Source of the DNA: Companilactobacillus sp. RD055328
GTDB taxonomy: Bacteria; Bacillota; Bacilli; Lactobacillales; Lactobacillaceae
DNA: 64,000 bases
Direction of reading: 5' to 3'
NCBI RefSeq assembly: GCF_022835675.1
Contig: NZ_BQUT01000005.1
Coordinates: 62,001-126,000 of the forward strand
Shown: piece by piece, positions 54,138 through 63,208 of the stretch
How positions within the stretch are numbered: the first letter of the stretch is position 1
How the letters are laid out: every line of letters starts with the position of its first letter
The notes under the pieces: model-generated
What the model saw: the letters and a program-made list of their open reading frames with translations, nothing else
Database searches by the model: none
Told to the model about the DNA's origin: nothing
Made by a program: the position numbers and the translations under genes

Positions 54138-54159
54138 TGTAAAGAAAAAACACTTTACA
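54138..54159. repeat. Inverted repeat overlapping the rpsP -35
   Basis: TGTAAAG (54138-54144) and CTTTACA (54153-54159) flank eight bases. The right arm contains the -35 hexamer TTTACA, so it could be an operator. There is no T-run to make it a terminator. Confidence 0.4.
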
Positions 54160-54182
54160 GGTTTAAAGTTTTCGTATATACT
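54154..54182 (+). promoter_or_regulatory. Promoter of rpsP-rimM-trmD
   Basis: TTTACA, a 17-base spacer and TATACT, 36 bases before rpsP. Confidence 0.75.
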
Positions 54183-54217
54183 ATTTTTTGTTAAGAAACA
54201 TACAGGAGGACATATAC

Positions 54218-54490
54218 ATGTCAGTTAAGATTAGAATGAAACGTATGGGTAGTAAATTAAAACCATTTTATCGTGTAGTTGTTGCTGATTCACGTGCACC
54301 ACGTGACGGTCGCTTTATTGAAGAAGTTGGTTACTACAACCCAATCAAAGAAGATGAACTAAAACTTGATGAAGAAGTTATCATGGATTGGTTGAAAAAA
54401 GGTGCTCAACCTTCAGATACTGTTCGTAACTTACTTCAAAAACAAGGTGTTATGAAGAAGTTCCACGAATACAAAATGGCAAAAAAATAG
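54218..54490 (+). CDS. rpsP: 30S ribosomal protein S16
   Basis: A 90-residue protein starting [20 protein letters not shown], normal for S16. The ATG at 54218 follows CAGGAGG; the earlier in-frame starts precede or overlap the promoter. A hairpin follows. The small KH-domain gene (khpA/ylqC) that lies next in many Firmicutes is not here. Confidence 0.97.
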   Translation: MSVKIRMKRMGSKLKPFYRVVVADSRAPRDGRFIEEVGYYNPIKEDELKLDEEVIMDWLKKGAQPSDTVRNLLQKQGVMKKFHEYKMAKK

Positions 54491-54500
54491 TCAATTTTTT

Positions 54501-54545
54501 AAAAGGATCTGATAAAACAATAGTTTTATTTTGGTCCTTTTTATT
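54501..54545 (+). terminator. Intrinsic terminator between rpsP and rimM
   Basis: AAAAGGATC and GGTCCTTTT form the outer arms and TAAAAC and GTTTTA the inner arms, followed by TTTATTT. Some readthrough is likely because no clear promoter for rimM is seen after it. Confidence 0.7.
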
Positions 54546-54568
54546 TATCTAAAAAGAAGTAGGTCATA

Positions 54569-55072
54569 ATGGAAAAACTATATAATGTTGGAAAAATAGT
54601 GGGAACTCATGGTATCAAAGGTGAAGTGAAAATCATGTCAATTACTGATTTCCCAGAACAACGATACCAAAAAGGAAACACTTTATTTCTTGAAGATGAA
54701 ACTCAACCAATGGAGATACAATCTGTTCGTGTTCATAAAGGGATGTATTTAATTAAGTTTGCCGAAGTCAAAGATTTAACAGAGGCTGAAAAATATCGTA
54801 ATAAAATTTTGAAAGCTACACGTCAAGCTGACGATTTAGGTGAACGTGAATTTTATTATAGCGATATTATCGGATTAACAGTTGTTGATAATAATCTTGG
54901 AGAACTTGGCAAAGTATCAGAAATTATGTCACCAGGTGCCAATGATGTCTGGGTAGTTAAGTCAAAAAAATATAAGGAAGTTTTGATTCCATATATTCCA
55001 TCAGTTGTACTAAATGTTGACCTTGAAGATGGAAAGGTTATTGTTGAACTTCCAGAAGGGTTAATTAACTAA
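54569..55072 (+). CDS. rimM: Ribosome maturation factor RimM
   Basis: A 167-residue protein with an N-terminal RimM barrel ([16 protein letters not shown]) and a C-terminal PRC barrel (about 95-167; [20 protein letters not shown]) that binds S19 during 30S head assembly. AAGTAGG is before the ATG. Its stop overlaps trmD by one base. Confidence 0.96.
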   Translation: MEKLYNVGKIVGTHGIKGEVKIMSITDFPEQRYQKGNTLFLEDETQPMEIQSVRVHKGMYLIKFAEVKDLTEAEKYRNKILKATRQADDLGEREFYYSDIIGLTVVDNNLGELGKVSEIMSPGANDVWVVKSKKYKEVLIPYIPSVVLNVDLEDGKVIVELPEGLIN

Positions 55073-55803
55073 TGAAAATTGATATTCTAACAATTTTTCC
55101 GCGCATGTTTGATGCGCTAAATGAATCTCTAATTGGTAAAGCACAAACAAGAGAATTAGTAGATATTCAAACTGTAGATTTTCGTGATTATGCAGATAAT
55201 AAGCATAATACCGTTGACGATGCACCTTATGGTGGTGGTGCTGGTATGTTATTACAAGCTCAGCCAATACTCGATGCGTATGAAGATATTGAAAGTAAAT
55301 CAAATACAAAAAAAAGAGTAATCTTATTAGATCCTGCTGGGAAGAAATTCGATCAAGCAATGGCAAAAGACTTTGCTACTGCTGAAGAATTAGTTTTTAT
55401 TTGTGGTCATTATGAAGGCTATGATGAAAGAGTAAAAACAATTGTTACTGATGAAGTATCCATTGGGGATTACGTGGTAACAGGAGGCGAGTTGGCAGCA
55501 ATGATTATGATTGATGCCACAATGCGCTTTGTTCCAGGTGTATTGGGCAATGATATTTCAGCGTATGATGATTCATTTAGTAATGATTTGTTGGAATTCC
55601 CTCAATATACAAGACCAGCTGATTATAAAGGGATGAAGGTTCCGGAAGTATTAACTAGTGGAAATCATGAGTTAATTCGCCAGTGGCGTTTGCGCGAATC
55701 TTTGAAGAAGACATATCTTAAACGACCTGATTTATTAGAGAATCGTGAATTTACCAATGAAGAAGAAAAAATGTTACGTGAAATAAAGGCTGATTTATTA
55801 TAA
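55072..55803 (+). CDS. trmD: tRNA (guanine37-N1)-methyltransferase TrmD
   Basis: A 243-residue SPOUT enzyme that methylates G37 and prevents frameshifting. [12 protein letters not shown] at the start, [23 protein letters not shown] and the knot region [13 protein letters not shown] are intact. It is in a TAATG overlap with rimM. The L19 leader follows directly. Confidence 0.97.
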   Translation: MKIDILTIFPRMFDALNESLIGKAQTRELVDIQTVDFRDYADNKHNTVDDAPYGGGAGMLLQAQPILDAYEDIESKSNTKKRVILLDPAGKKFDQAMAKDFATAEELVFICGHYEGYDERVKTIVTDEVSIGDYVVTGGELAAMIMIDATMRFVPGVLGNDISAYDDSFSNDLLEFPQYTRPADYKGMKVPEVLTSGNHELIRQWRLRESLKKTYLKRPDLLENREFTNEEEKMLREIKADLL

Positions 55804-55817
55804 AGAGGCTTTACTTT

Positions 55818-55917
55818 TATAATGTTCTAAGGTATTATTTTATAGTGTTTGAAACACAGATTAACGATATTCCGCTGGGATCTTAGTGGTTTTACGAGTG
55901 TCGATTTAGGAGAAACA
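55818..55917 (+). promoter_or_regulatory. Promoter -10 and L19 leader of rplS
   Basis: A perfect TATAAT at 55818-55823 (weak -35 in the end of trmD) precedes an 80-base leader with CGATATTCCGCTGGGATC and GTGTCGATTTAGGAG. Its position and sequence fit the Rfam L19 leader of Firmicutes. I recognise it by context and the CCGCTGGG core, so a covariance check is needed. Confidence 0.6.
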
Positions 55918-55920
55918 TTT

Positions 55921-56271
55921 ATGAACAAATTAATTCAAGATTTAACTAAGAGCCAATTGCGTTCAGATATTCCTGATTTCAGAGCTGGTGATACTGTTAG
56001 AGTACATGCCAAAGTTGTTGAAGGAACTCGCGAACGTATTCAATTATTCGAAGGTGTCGTACTTAAAAGACGTGGTTCTGGTGTAAGTGCAACTTATACT
56101 GTACGTAAAATGAGTAGTGGTGTTGGTGTTGAAAGAACATTCCCATTACACACACCTCGTGTTGAAAAGATTGAAGTTATCAGACAAGGTGGCGTACGTC
56201 GTGCTAAATTGTTCTACTTACGTGATCGTCATGGTAAAGCAGCTAGAATTGCAGAAAAAACTAGAAAATAA
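55921..56271 (+). CDS. rplS: 50S ribosomal protein L19
   Basis: A 116-residue protein with [20 protein letters not shown] and [17 protein letters not shown], normal for L19, which lies at the subunit interface. The ATG at 55921 follows TTTAGGAG by eight bases; the upstream in-frame ATG at 55849 is inside the leader RNA. Confidence 0.97.
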   Translation: MNKLIQDLTKSQLRSDIPDFRAGDTVRVHAKVVEGTRERIQLFEGVVLKRRGSGVSATYTVRKMSSGVGVERTFPLHTPRVEKIEVIRQGGVRRAKLFYLRDRHGKAARIAEKTRK

Positions 56272-56272
56272 T

Positions 56273-56302
56273 AAAAAAGCAACCGTATGGTTGCTTTTTT
56301 AT
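56273..56302 (+). terminator. Intrinsic terminator of rplS
   Basis: AAAAAGCAACC and GGTTGCTTTTTT around GTAT, directly after the L19 stop. Confidence 0.9.
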
Positions 56303-56313
56303 TTTAAGATAAA

Positions 56314-56340
56314 ACAAAAAGCCCTCAATGAGGACTTTTA
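56314..56340 (-). terminator. Intrinsic terminator of lexA
   Basis: On the minus strand AAAAGTCCTC and GAGGGCTTTT pair, with one mismatch, around ATT and are followed by more T. It lies just after the lexA stop. Confidence 0.8.
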
Positions 56341-56964
56341 TTAATATATATCTGATCGGTATAATCCAACAACTTTACCTAAAATATGTACATTATCAAA
56401 GATAAGTGGGTCGAGTTCATCGTTTTCAGGTTGAAGTCTAATGTAACCATCTTCTTTATAGAATCTCTTACATGTAGCTTCGTTCTCGTCTGTCATAGCA
56501 ATAACAATTTCGCCATTAGCAGCTGTTTCTTGTTTACGAACAATTACTTGATCGCCGTCAAGAATTCCAGCATTTATCATACTTGTTCCACTAATTGTTA
56601 ACATGAATAAGGGACGTCCATCATTTGTAATGTTAGGTGGGATAGGGAAATAATCAGTCGCTTCTTCAACAGCAAGAATAGGTTCACCAGCAGTGACTAT
56701 TCCTAGTAAAGGAATTTCATTAGATGTTTCGCCGATTGCTTCAAGACCACTGCTAGTAACTTCTATAGCACGAGGTTTAGCAGGATCTCTGAAGATATAA
56801 CCTTTCTTCTCAAGTCTTGAAAGGTGACCATGGACTGTTGAAGTTGAGGATAAGCGAACACTATCACAAATTTCACGAACAGTTGGTGGATAGCCACGTC
56901 TACCGACGTAATCATTGATGCATTGTAAAATTTCTAGTTGTTTTGAACCAGACGGAGTCGTCAT
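56341..56964 (-). CDS. lexA: SOS repressor LexA
   Basis: A 207-residue repressor-protease. The N-terminal winged helix-turn-helix (about 1-65) has [13 protein letters not shown]. The self-cleavage site is Ala92-Gly93 in TAGEP, and the catalytic pair is Ser128 (GTSM) and Lys166 (CKRFYK). GAAGAGG lies seven bases before the ATG. Its promoter carries a LexA box in the spacer, so it is self-controlled. Two boxes lie between it and ynzC. Another target in the window is the gene at 29925-30251. Confidence 0.98.
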   Translation of the reverse strand: MTTPSGSKQLEILQCINDYVGRRGYPPTVREICDSVRLSSTSTVHGHLSRLEKKGYIFRDPAKPRAIEVTSSGLEAIGETSNEIPLLGIVTAGEPILAVEEATDYFPIPPNITNDGRPLFMLTISGTSMINAGILDGDQVIVRKQETAANGEIVIAMTDENEATCKRFYKEDGYIRLQPENDELDPLIFDNVHILGKVVGLYRSDIY

Positions 56965-56994
56965 AGCTATACCTCTTCTTTAATTTATACTATA

Positions 56995-57023
56995 ATAATA
57001 TCAGAACATTAGTTCTTAATCAA
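56995..57023 (-). promoter_or_regulatory. Promoter of lexA
   Basis: On the minus strand TTGATT (57018-57023), 17 bases, then TATTAT (56995-57000). The spacer holds a LexA box. Confidence 0.75.
57003..57016. promoter_or_regulatory. LexA box in the lexA promoter
   Basis: AGAACATTAGTTCT, symmetric GAAC-N4-GTTC core, inside the -35/-10 spacer of lexA. Confidence 0.85.
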
Positions 57024-57034
57024 ACTCATGTTCG
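57021..57034. promoter_or_regulatory. Second LexA box, ynzC side
   Basis: CAAACTCATGTTCG, one mismatch from CGAAC-N4-GTTCG, 22 bases before the ynzC start. Confidence 0.7.
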
Positions 57035-57056
57035 TATTTTTGAAAGGAATTAATAA

Positions 57057-57299
57057 ATGTCAAATAATCAAGAACTTACAGCACGAATAAATGAACTAGC
57101 CAAAAAAGCAAAAGAAGGAGAACTTACTGAAGCTGAAACAGAAGAACGAGCAAAGCTTCGAAAAGAATTCTTGAAGAATTTCCGTGAAAGTTTTAAATCA
57201 CAAGTAGAAATGATGCAAGTGTTTGATGATGAAGGTAATGAAGTAACTCCTGAAAAAGTTAAAGATATTCAACGTGAAAAAGGCTTAAGAGACAATTAA
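57057..57299 (+). CDS. ynzC: DUF896 family protein YnzC
   Basis: An 80-residue helical, highly charged protein (ELTARINELAKKAKEGELTE, then AETEERAKLRKEFLKNFRE). In B. subtilis ynzC lies in the yneA-yneB-ynzC SOS operon divergent from lexA. Here the division inhibitor yneA and resolvase-like yneB are absent and ynzC is directly next to the LexA boxes. GAAAGGA lies before the ATG. The molecular function is unknown. Confidence 0.93.
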   Translation: MSNNQELTARINELAKKAKEGELTEAETEERAKLRKEFLKNFRESFKSQVEMMQVFDDEGNEVTPEKVKDIQREKGLRDN

Positions 57300-57362
57300 T
57301 AGCTTTATTTTTACAATAATATTGTGTACAATTTAAATATTGAAAAGAAGGAGTTCTAGTAA

Positions 57363-57581
57363 ATGAATATAATTACAATTATCGTTGGACTTGTAGCATT
57401 ACTAATTGGACTTGCTGGGGGATTTTTTATCGCTCGCTGGTACATGAAGAGATATTTTGAAGACAATCCACCTATCAATGCTGATATGATGAGACAGATG
57501 ATGGCTCAAATGGGTCAAAAACCTTCTCAAAAGAAATTAAATCAAATGATGACTGCAATGAAACAACAAAACAAAAAATAG
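57363..57581 (+). CDS. yneF: UPF0154 membrane protein YneF
   Basis: A 72-residue protein with one membrane segment (about 2-24) ending in [19 protein letters not shown], then a Met- and Gln-rich cytoplasmic tail. The family is conserved across Firmicutes and has no known function. AAGGAG lies six bases before the ATG. A possible promoter TTTACA-17-TTAAAT is at 57310-57338. Confidence 0.93.
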   Translation: MNIITIIVGLVALLIGLAGGFFIARWYMKRYFEDNPPINADMMRQMMAQMGQKPSQKKLNQMMTAMKQQNKK

Positions 57582-57590
57582 TTTTTAGTT

Positions 57591-57630
57591 AAAACCAAGA
57601 AATTCCTATATGGAAAATCTTGGTTTTTTT
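57591..57630 (+). terminator. Intrinsic terminator of yneF
   Basis: AAAACCAAGA and TCTTGGTTTT outer arms with an inner TTCC/GGAA pair, followed by a T-run. Confidence 0.88.
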
Positions 57631-57644
57631 ATTTTTCTCGTTTT

Positions 57645-57657
57645 AAACACGAACATT
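57645..57657 (+). promoter_or_regulatory. Candidate PurR box of the pur operon
   Basis: AAACACGAACATT against the Gram-positive PurBox consensus AWWWCCGAACWWT: the CGAACATT core matches and two positions differ. It lies about 77 bases upstream of the predicted start, the distance typical of activating PurR sites in Lactococcus lactis. Confidence 0.6.
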
Positions 57658-57692
57658 AGTATATATTTAATAATAAATATACGTCAATTGTG

Positions 57693-57721
57693 TTGAAAAA
57701 TAATAATTTTAAGATTATGAT
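57693..57721 (+). promoter_or_regulatory. Promoter of the pur operon
   Basis: TTGAAA, a 17-base spacer and TATGAT, 30 bases before purE. Confidence 0.78.
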
Positions 57722-57751
57722 GTAATTAAAATTAGTAGGAGGCGAATTATA

Positions 57752-58234
57752 ATGGATGTTGCAATCGTTATGGGTTCAATTTCAGATTTGGATGTTATGA
57801 AACATGCAAAAGAAACGCTAGAAAAACTAGGTGTTGCTTATGAGACTCGTATTATCTCAGCACATAGAATGCCGAATGAATTATCAAATTTTTCTAAAAA
57901 AGCCGAAGAAAACGGAATAAAGGTCATAATTGCTGGAGCTGGAGGTGCAGCGCATTTGCCAGGTATGCTTGCAGCGAATACAAACTTACCAGTAATCGGT
58001 GTACCTATGATGACTAAAACTTTGAATGGAATTGATTCTCTATTGTCAATTGTACAAATGCCAGCTGGAGTGCCAGTGGGAACTGTAGCCATTGGAAAAC
58101 CTGGTGCAATAAATGCAGCAATTTATGCGACGCAAATCTGTGCCCTTAATAATAACGAGTACAAAAATAGATTATCCGAATTCAAAAAAGAGATGCATGA
58201 CATGGCGGTGAACAGTAATGACGAACTTTCTTAA
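57752..58234 (+). CDS. purE: 5-(Carboxyamino)imidazole ribonucleotide mutase
   Basis: A 160-residue class I Pur[13 protein letters not shown] holds the substrate loop, SAHRMPNEL the catalytic His, and [12 protein letters not shown] the glycine loop. It converts N5-CAIR, made by PurK, to CAIR. AGGAGG precedes the ATG. It is first in the purEKCSQLF operon and overlaps purK by 17 bases. Confidence 0.97.
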   Translation: MDVAIVMGSISDLDVMKHAKETLEKLGVAYETRIISAHRMPNELSNFSKKAEENGIKVIIAGAGGAAHLPGMLAANTNLPVIGVPMMTKTLNGIDSLLSIVQMPAGVPVGTVAIGKPGAINAAIYATQICALNNNEYKNRLSEFKKEMHDMAVNSNDELS

Positions 58235-59354
58235 ATCAATAAAACCGGGTCAGACGATTGGAATTATTGGTGGTGGTCAACTTGGACAAATGATGACTTT
58301 ATCAGCTAAAGAAATGAATTTTAAAGTCATTGTTTTAGATCCAAGTCATAATTGTCCAGCATCTACTGTTGCTGATGAAGTAATTGAGGCTGAGTATGAT
58401 GACATCGAAGAAATAATTAAATTATCTAAGAGATGCGATGTTTTAACTTATGAGTTTGAAAATGTTGATGTTAAAACGATAAATAAAGTCAAAGAAAATA
58501 CATATGTACCCCAAGGAACTAAGGCATTAGAAATTTCACAAAATAGGGTGATGGAAAAAGAGTTTTTAAAAAGGCACAATCATCCAATTGCTGATTTCGT
58601 AGAAATAAAAGATAAAACTAACTTAAAAAAATACATAGATGAAGTTGGCATTCCATGTATCTTAAAAACAGCAACAGGTGGCTATGATGGACATGGGCAA
58701 GTAGTTATTAATAGTGAAAAAGATATTGAAAAGGCTAGTTCGTTATTAGCAAGTAAAGCACGTTTGATTCTAGAAAAAGTGGTTGATTTCAAGATGGAAG
58801 TATCAGTGATCATTTCACGTAATGAATCTGGAGATACAGCAATTTTTCCAATAATAGAGAATCAACATCGTGAAAATATTTTGCATATAAGCATTACTCC
58901 TGCACGTATTACAAAAGAAATGGAACAATTAATTAATAAAAATGCCGAAGAAATTGCGACTAATTTAGAACTCGTGGGAACAATGGGAATTGAGTTTTTT
59001 ATAGATAAAAACAACAAATTATATGTTAACGAAATTGCACCTAGACCTCATAATTCAGGGCATTTAACCATCGAAGCATGTGACTTTTCACAATTCGATT
59101 TACACATTAAAGGAATTTGTAATATGGCGTTACAAAGACCTCAGTTGTTGAAATCGGCAGTGATGATAAACGTCTTAGGACAACACATTGATCAGGTTAA
59201 AGACTTATTGATACAAGAAAATGCATGGCACTATCACGATTATGGGAAACAAGAAAGTCGACATAATAGAAAGATGGGCCATGTCACTTTGTTAACTGAT
59301 GACGTAGAAAAAACCATTAAAGAATTAAAAGAAACAAAAATATGGAATAAGTAG
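58218..59354 (+). CDS. purK: 5-(Carboxyamino)imidazole ribonucleotide synthase
   Basis: A 378-residue ATP-grasp enzyme that carboxylates AIR with bicarbonate and [16 protein letters not shown] is the N-terminal loop, YEFENVD lies at the interface, and [14 protein letters not shown] and [12 protein letters not shown] form the ATP site. It starts within purE. Confidence 0.96.
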   Translation: MTNFLKSIKPGQTIGIIGGGQLGQMMTLSAKEMNFKVIVLDPSHNCPASTVADEVIEAEYDDIEEIIKLSKRCDVLTYEFENVDVKTINKVKENTYVPQGTKALEISQNRVMEKEFLKRHNHPIADFVEIKDKTNLKKYIDEVGIPCILKTATGGYDGHGQVVINSEKDIEKASSLLASKARLILEKVVDFKMEVSVIISRNESGDTAIFPIIENQHRENILHISITPARITKEMEQLINKNAEEIATNLELVGTMGIEFFIDKNNKLYVNEIAPRPHNSGHLTIEACDFSQFDLHIKGICNMALQRPQLLKSAVMINVLGQHIDQVKDLLIQENAWHYHDYGKQESRHNRKMGHVTLLTDDVEKTIKELKETKIWNK

Positions 59355-59364
59355 AGAGGCTATT

Positions 59365-60075
59365 ATGAATGAACTTTTATATTCAGGAAAAGCAAAAGAT
59401 GTTTTTCAAACAGATGAAGAAGATGTACTAGAAATTGTTTATAAAGATCAAGCAACAGCTCTCAATGGTAAACGTAAAGAAATTATCAAAGGTAAGGCCA
59501 AACTTAATTTAGAAATATCTACATTGATTTTTCAATATCTTGAAAAAGAAGGTATTAAGACGCACTACATAAAAAATAAAAATGAGACTACTCAAATAGT
59601 AAAGAAATCAAAAATTTTTCCATTAGAAGTAGTTATTAGAAATTACATAGCTGGTAGCTTCTCTAAAAAATTCGATCTTACATATGGAGAAAAATTAAAG
59701 AATCCTATTTATGAGTTTTATTACAAATCTGATGAATTAGACGACCCTTTTATCAATGATTCGCAAATAGTTGGGTTAAACATTGCTACCCAAGAAGAAA
59801 TATCTGAAATTAAAGGTATGACCAATACCATTAATAATTTACTAATTAAGATATTTAATGAGTCAGGATTTGATTTAGTGGATTTTAAACTGGAATTTGG
59901 TGTATTTCATAACGAAATTATTCTTGTTGATGAGTTTTCTCCTGATAATTGTCGGTTATGGTCTAAAGGAACAACACAATCGTTTGATAAAGACGTTTTT
60001 CGTCAGAAAAAAGGCGATTTAACTGATGTATATAAAACAGTTTTAATAAATCTAAGAAAAACTTTGGAGGAATAA
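59365..60075 (+). CDS. purC: SAICAR synthase
   Basis: A 236-residue enzyme that joins CAIR with aspartate using ATP. YSGKAKDVFQTDEEDVL is the N-terminal loop, PLEVVIRNYIAGS and LVDEFSPDNCRLW are the family signatures. AGAGGC lies before the ATG. Confidence 0.97.
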   Translation: MNELLYSGKAKDVFQTDEEDVLEIVYKDQATALNGKRKEIIKGKAKLNLEISTLIFQYLEKEGIKTHYIKNKNETTQIVKKSKIFPLEVVIRNYIAGSFSKKFDLTYGEKLKNPIYEFYYKSDELDDPFINDSQIVGLNIATQEEISEIKGMTNTINNLLIKIFNESGFDLVDFKLEFGVFHNEIILVDEFSPDNCRLWSKGTTQSFDKDVFRQKKGDLTDVYKTVLINLRKTLEE

Positions 60076-60077
60076 AA

Positions 60078-60335
60078 ATGTATTCTGTTGAGGTATTTGT
60101 AACCTATAAGAAGTCGATTCTAGATCCACAAGGAACTGCAGTTCAAAAAATTATAGATCAAGTGATTGATGCTGATATTAATGATGTGCGAATTGATAAA
60201 TTTATTACTTTTACGATAAAGGCAAATGAAGATGATGTTAATGAAATAGTGGATTCAATTTGTGATCAAGTGTTAATTAATCCGAATATGGAAGAATATC
60301 GTTATGAATTAAAGAAAGTTGAGAATAATTCATGA
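60078..60335 (+). CDS. purS: FGAM synthase subunit PurS
   Basis: An 85-residue protein with [18 protein letters not shown]. It bridges PurL and PurQ in the three-part FGAM synthase. AGGAGG-like GGAGGAA lies before the ATG, two bases after purC. Its end overlaps purQ by four bases. Confidence 0.96.
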   Translation: MYSVEVFVTYKKSILDPQGTAVQKIIDQVIDADINDVRIDKFITFTIKANEDDVNEIVDSICDQVLINPNMEEYRYELKKVENNS

Positions 60336-60991
60336 AATTTGCGGTGATTGTTTTTCCAGGATCTAACTGTGATGAAGATCTATATAAGGCTATTAACTTA
60401 TATACAGATGAAGATGTTGAATATGTTAACTACAAAGAAACTAGTTTAGAAAAATTTGATGCCGTTCTTATACCTGGTGGTTTTTCTTATGGCGATTATT
60501 TAAGAAGTGGTGCACTCGCTAAATTTGCTCCTATTATGAAAGCAATAAAAGAATTTGCAAAAGAAAAAAAACCAATAGTCGGGATATGTAATGGATTTCA
60601 AATATTAACTGAGGCTGGGTTATTACCAGGAAGTCTAATAAGAAATGAAAAAATGCAATTTGTCTGCGACACAGTAGATTTAAATGTTGTAAACAAAGAC
60701 ACAAAATTCACTTCCAAGTATGCTGGCAAAGAAACAATTCAATTACCTGTAGCTCATGGTGAGGGTAATTATTATTGTGACGAAGAAACATTAAACAAAC
60801 TCAAAAAAAATAAACAGATAGTTTTTACATATAAAGAAAATGTTAATGGCAGCGTTGATAATATAGCTGGAATTACAAATGAAGACGGGAATATATTAGG
60901 AATGATGCCTCACCCAGAAAGAGCTATGGATGCGTTGTTTGGTGGAGTTGATGGAATTCATTTATTTAAATCATTAATCAATAACCGATAG
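60332..60991 (+). CDS. purQ: FGAM synthase glutaminase subunit PurQ
   Basis: A 219-residue class I glutamine amidotransferase that supplies ammonia to Pur[18 protein letters not shown] holds the nucleophile Cys, and [10 protein letters not shown] the catalytic His and Glu. It starts by ATGA overlap with purS. Confidence 0.97.
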   Translation: MKFAVIVFPGSNCDEDLYKAINLYTDEDVEYVNYKETSLEKFDAVLIPGGFSYGDYLRSGALAKFAPIMKAIKEFAKEKKPIVGICNGFQILTEAGLLPGSLIRNEKMQFVCDTVDLNVVNKDTKFTSKYAGKETIQLPVAHGEGNYYCDEETLNKLKKNKQIVFTYKENVNGSVDNIAGITNEDGNILGMMPHPERAMDALFGGVDGIHLFKSLINNR

Positions 60992-61000
60992 GAGAAGATA

Positions 61001-63208
61001 ATGAGTGAAGCTACCGCAATTGAAATTTATGATCAAAAGATTTATCGACAATGGGGACTATTAGACGAAGAATACAATTTGATTTTGAAACTGATTGGTA
61101 GAAAACCTAATTACACTGAAACCGGTTTGTTCTCTGTTATGTGGAGTGAACACTGTTCATATAAAAATTCTAAGTCACTTCTAAAGAAGTTTCCAAATTC
61201 TGGTGAGAACATATTACAAGGACCAGGAGAAGGTGCCGGAATTATTGATATCGGTGATGATAAGGCGGTCGTTTTTAAAGCAGAAAGCCATAATCATCCT
61301 TCAGCCGTAGAACCGTATGAAGGAGCTGCAACTGGTGTTGGTGGAATTATTAGAGATATTTTTTCAATGGGAGCAACACCTATTGCTAATCTAAATAGTT
61401 TAAGATTCGGTGAAATTAAGGATAGTAAAACGCAATATTTAATAAGTGAGGTTGTTTCTGGAATTGGTGGATATGGTAATTGTATTGGAATTCCAACCGT
61501 TGGTGGAGATATTAATTTTGATAAGACATACCAAAGTAATCCACTAGTAAATGCCATGTGTGTTGGAGTTATGGATATTTCAAAGATTCAACAAGGTAGA
61601 GCTACTGGAGTAAGTAATGAAATAGTCTATGTTGGAGCAAAAACTGGACGTGATGGAATTCATGGGGCTACTTTTGCTTCAGATGAATTTGCTGACGACA
61701 AAGAAACACAAAGATCAGCTGTTCAAGTTGGTGATCCATTTATGGAAAAACTATTAATGGATGCTTGTATTGAATTGATTAATGAACACAGTGATTGGAT
61801 AGTTGGAATTCAGGATATGGGTGCGGCTGGATTAGTATCTTCAACGGCTGAAATGGCTGCTAAATCAAACACCGGCTTAATACTTGATCTAAGTAAGGTT
61901 CCACAAAGTGAATTAGCTATGACACCTTATGAAATAATGCTATCTGAATCACAAGAGCGAATGGCAATTTGTGTGAAAAAAGACAATGTTAAAGAAGTAA
62001 TTGAGTTATTTAAGAAATATGATTTAGATGCCGTAAGTATCGGTGAAGTAACAGAGAATAGAGATTATGTATTAATACATAATGATAAAAAAGTCGCAGA
62101 TATCCCTGTTAAAGCATTAATCGATGATGTTCCTACAGTTACTAGAGAACAAAAAATGCCTAAGAGAATTGAAGAATTCAAAAATCAATCACAATATATT
62201 CCTGAAGTTAAGGATTTGAAAACAACAATAAAAGAAGTTCTTAAACAGCCAACTATTGCTTCCAAACAGTCGCTTTATAAAACTTACGATTCTCAAGTTA
62301 AGACTAATACAATTGTTAAACCTGGTAGTGATGCAGCAGTCGTTCATGTACCAAATACAAATAAAGCTTTATCTATGACTACGGATTGTAACAGTAGATA
62401 CATATATTTAGATCCTAAAATTGGTGGAGAAATTGCTGTAGCTGAGGCAGCTAGAAATATTGTTGCTTCAGGAGCTAAGCCTTTAGGAATTACTGATTGT
62501 TTAAATTATGGGAATCCTGAAAAACCTGAAATATATTGGGAATTTGCACAAAGTGTTGAAGGAATTGCTCAAGCTTGTAGAGAATTCAATACTCCCGTTA
62601 TTTCCGGAAATGTTTCTTTATACAATGAGTCAAACGATCAAGCCATATATCCTAGTCCAATGATTGGGATGGTTGGACTAATTGATGATTTGAAAAAAGT
62701 GACTACACAGAGCTTTAAAAAAGATTGTGATTTGATTTATTTAATTGGTGAGACTAAAGATGACTATTCGGGATCAGAAATACAAAAGCTACTAACTGGC
62801 GATATAAGTGGAGCTCTAAATTTTGATATGCAGAGTGAAATAAATAATCAAAACTTAGTAAGTAAGCTTATCGATAACAATTTAATCGCAAGTGCGCATG
62901 ATTTATCTGAGGGTGGTTTAATAACAGGACTGTTAGAAGCAGCATTCGATAATAATTTAGGATTTAATGTTGAATTAGATATGACAGATGCACAGTTATT
63001 TTCTGAAAGCCAATCAAGATTTATTGTGACTGTAAGTTCAGATAATAAAGAAGAATTTGAAAAAATGGCTAATGATAAAACATATTTAATAGGAAAAGTC
63101 ATTGATAACAAGAAAGTAAATATAAAAACTAAAGATAGCGAAGTTCAATTTTCAATTGATGAAGTCAAAGATGATTGGGTAGGTGCAATACCATGTCTAA
63201 TGAAATGA
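61001..63208 (+). CDS. purL: FGAM synthase subunit PurL
   Basis: A 735-residue small-type PurL that turns FGAR to FGAM with [35 protein letters not shown] and [10 protein letters not shown] hold the catalytic His and metal sites, and a repeated AIRS-like domain has DLSEGGL near the C-terminus. GGAGAAG lies before the ATG. It overlaps purF by 16 bases. Confidence 0.97.
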   Translation: MSEATAIEIYDQKIYRQWGLLDEEYNLILKLIGRKPNYTETGLFSVMWSEHCSYKNSKSLLKKFPNSGENILQGPGEGAGIIDIGDDKAVVFKAESHNHPSAVEPYEGAATGVGGIIRDIFSMGATPIANLNSLRFGEIKDSKTQYLISEVVSGIGGYGNCIGIPTVGGDINFDKTYQSNPLVNAMCVGVMDISKIQQGRATGVSNEIVYVGAKTGRDGIHGATFASDEFADDKETQRSAVQVGDPFMEKLLMDACIELINEHSDWIVGIQDMGAAGLVSSTAEMAAKSNTGLILDLSKVPQSELAMTPYEIMLSESQERMAICVKKDNVKEVIELFKKYDLDAVSIGEVTENRDYVLIHNDKKVADIPVKALIDDVPTVTREQKMPKRIEEFKNQSQYIPEVKDLKTTIKEVLKQPTIASKQSLYKTYDSQVKTNTIVKPGSDAAVVHVPNTNKALSMTTDCNSRYIYLDPKIGGEIAVAEAARNIVASGAKPLGITDCLNYGNPEKPEIYWEFAQSVEGIAQACREFNTPVISGNVSLYNESNDQAIYPSPMIGMVGLIDDLKKVTTQSFKKDCDLIYLIGETKDDYSGSEIQKLLTGDISGALNFDMQSEINNQNLVSKLIDNNLIASAHDLSEGGLITGLLEAAFDNNLGFNVELDMTDAQLFSESQSRFIVTVSSDNKEEFEKMANDKTYLIGKVIDNKKVNIKTKDSEVQFSIDEVKDDWVGAIPCLMK

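Noticed and set aside
55061-55366. Minus-strand open frame of 101 codons rich in His and Leu
   Set aside because: Shadow of trmD with skewed composition and no start signal.
57645-57657. LexA box before purE
   Set aside because: The left half CGAAC fits, but the right half is GTATA rather than GTTCG. The PurBox reading and the gene context are better.
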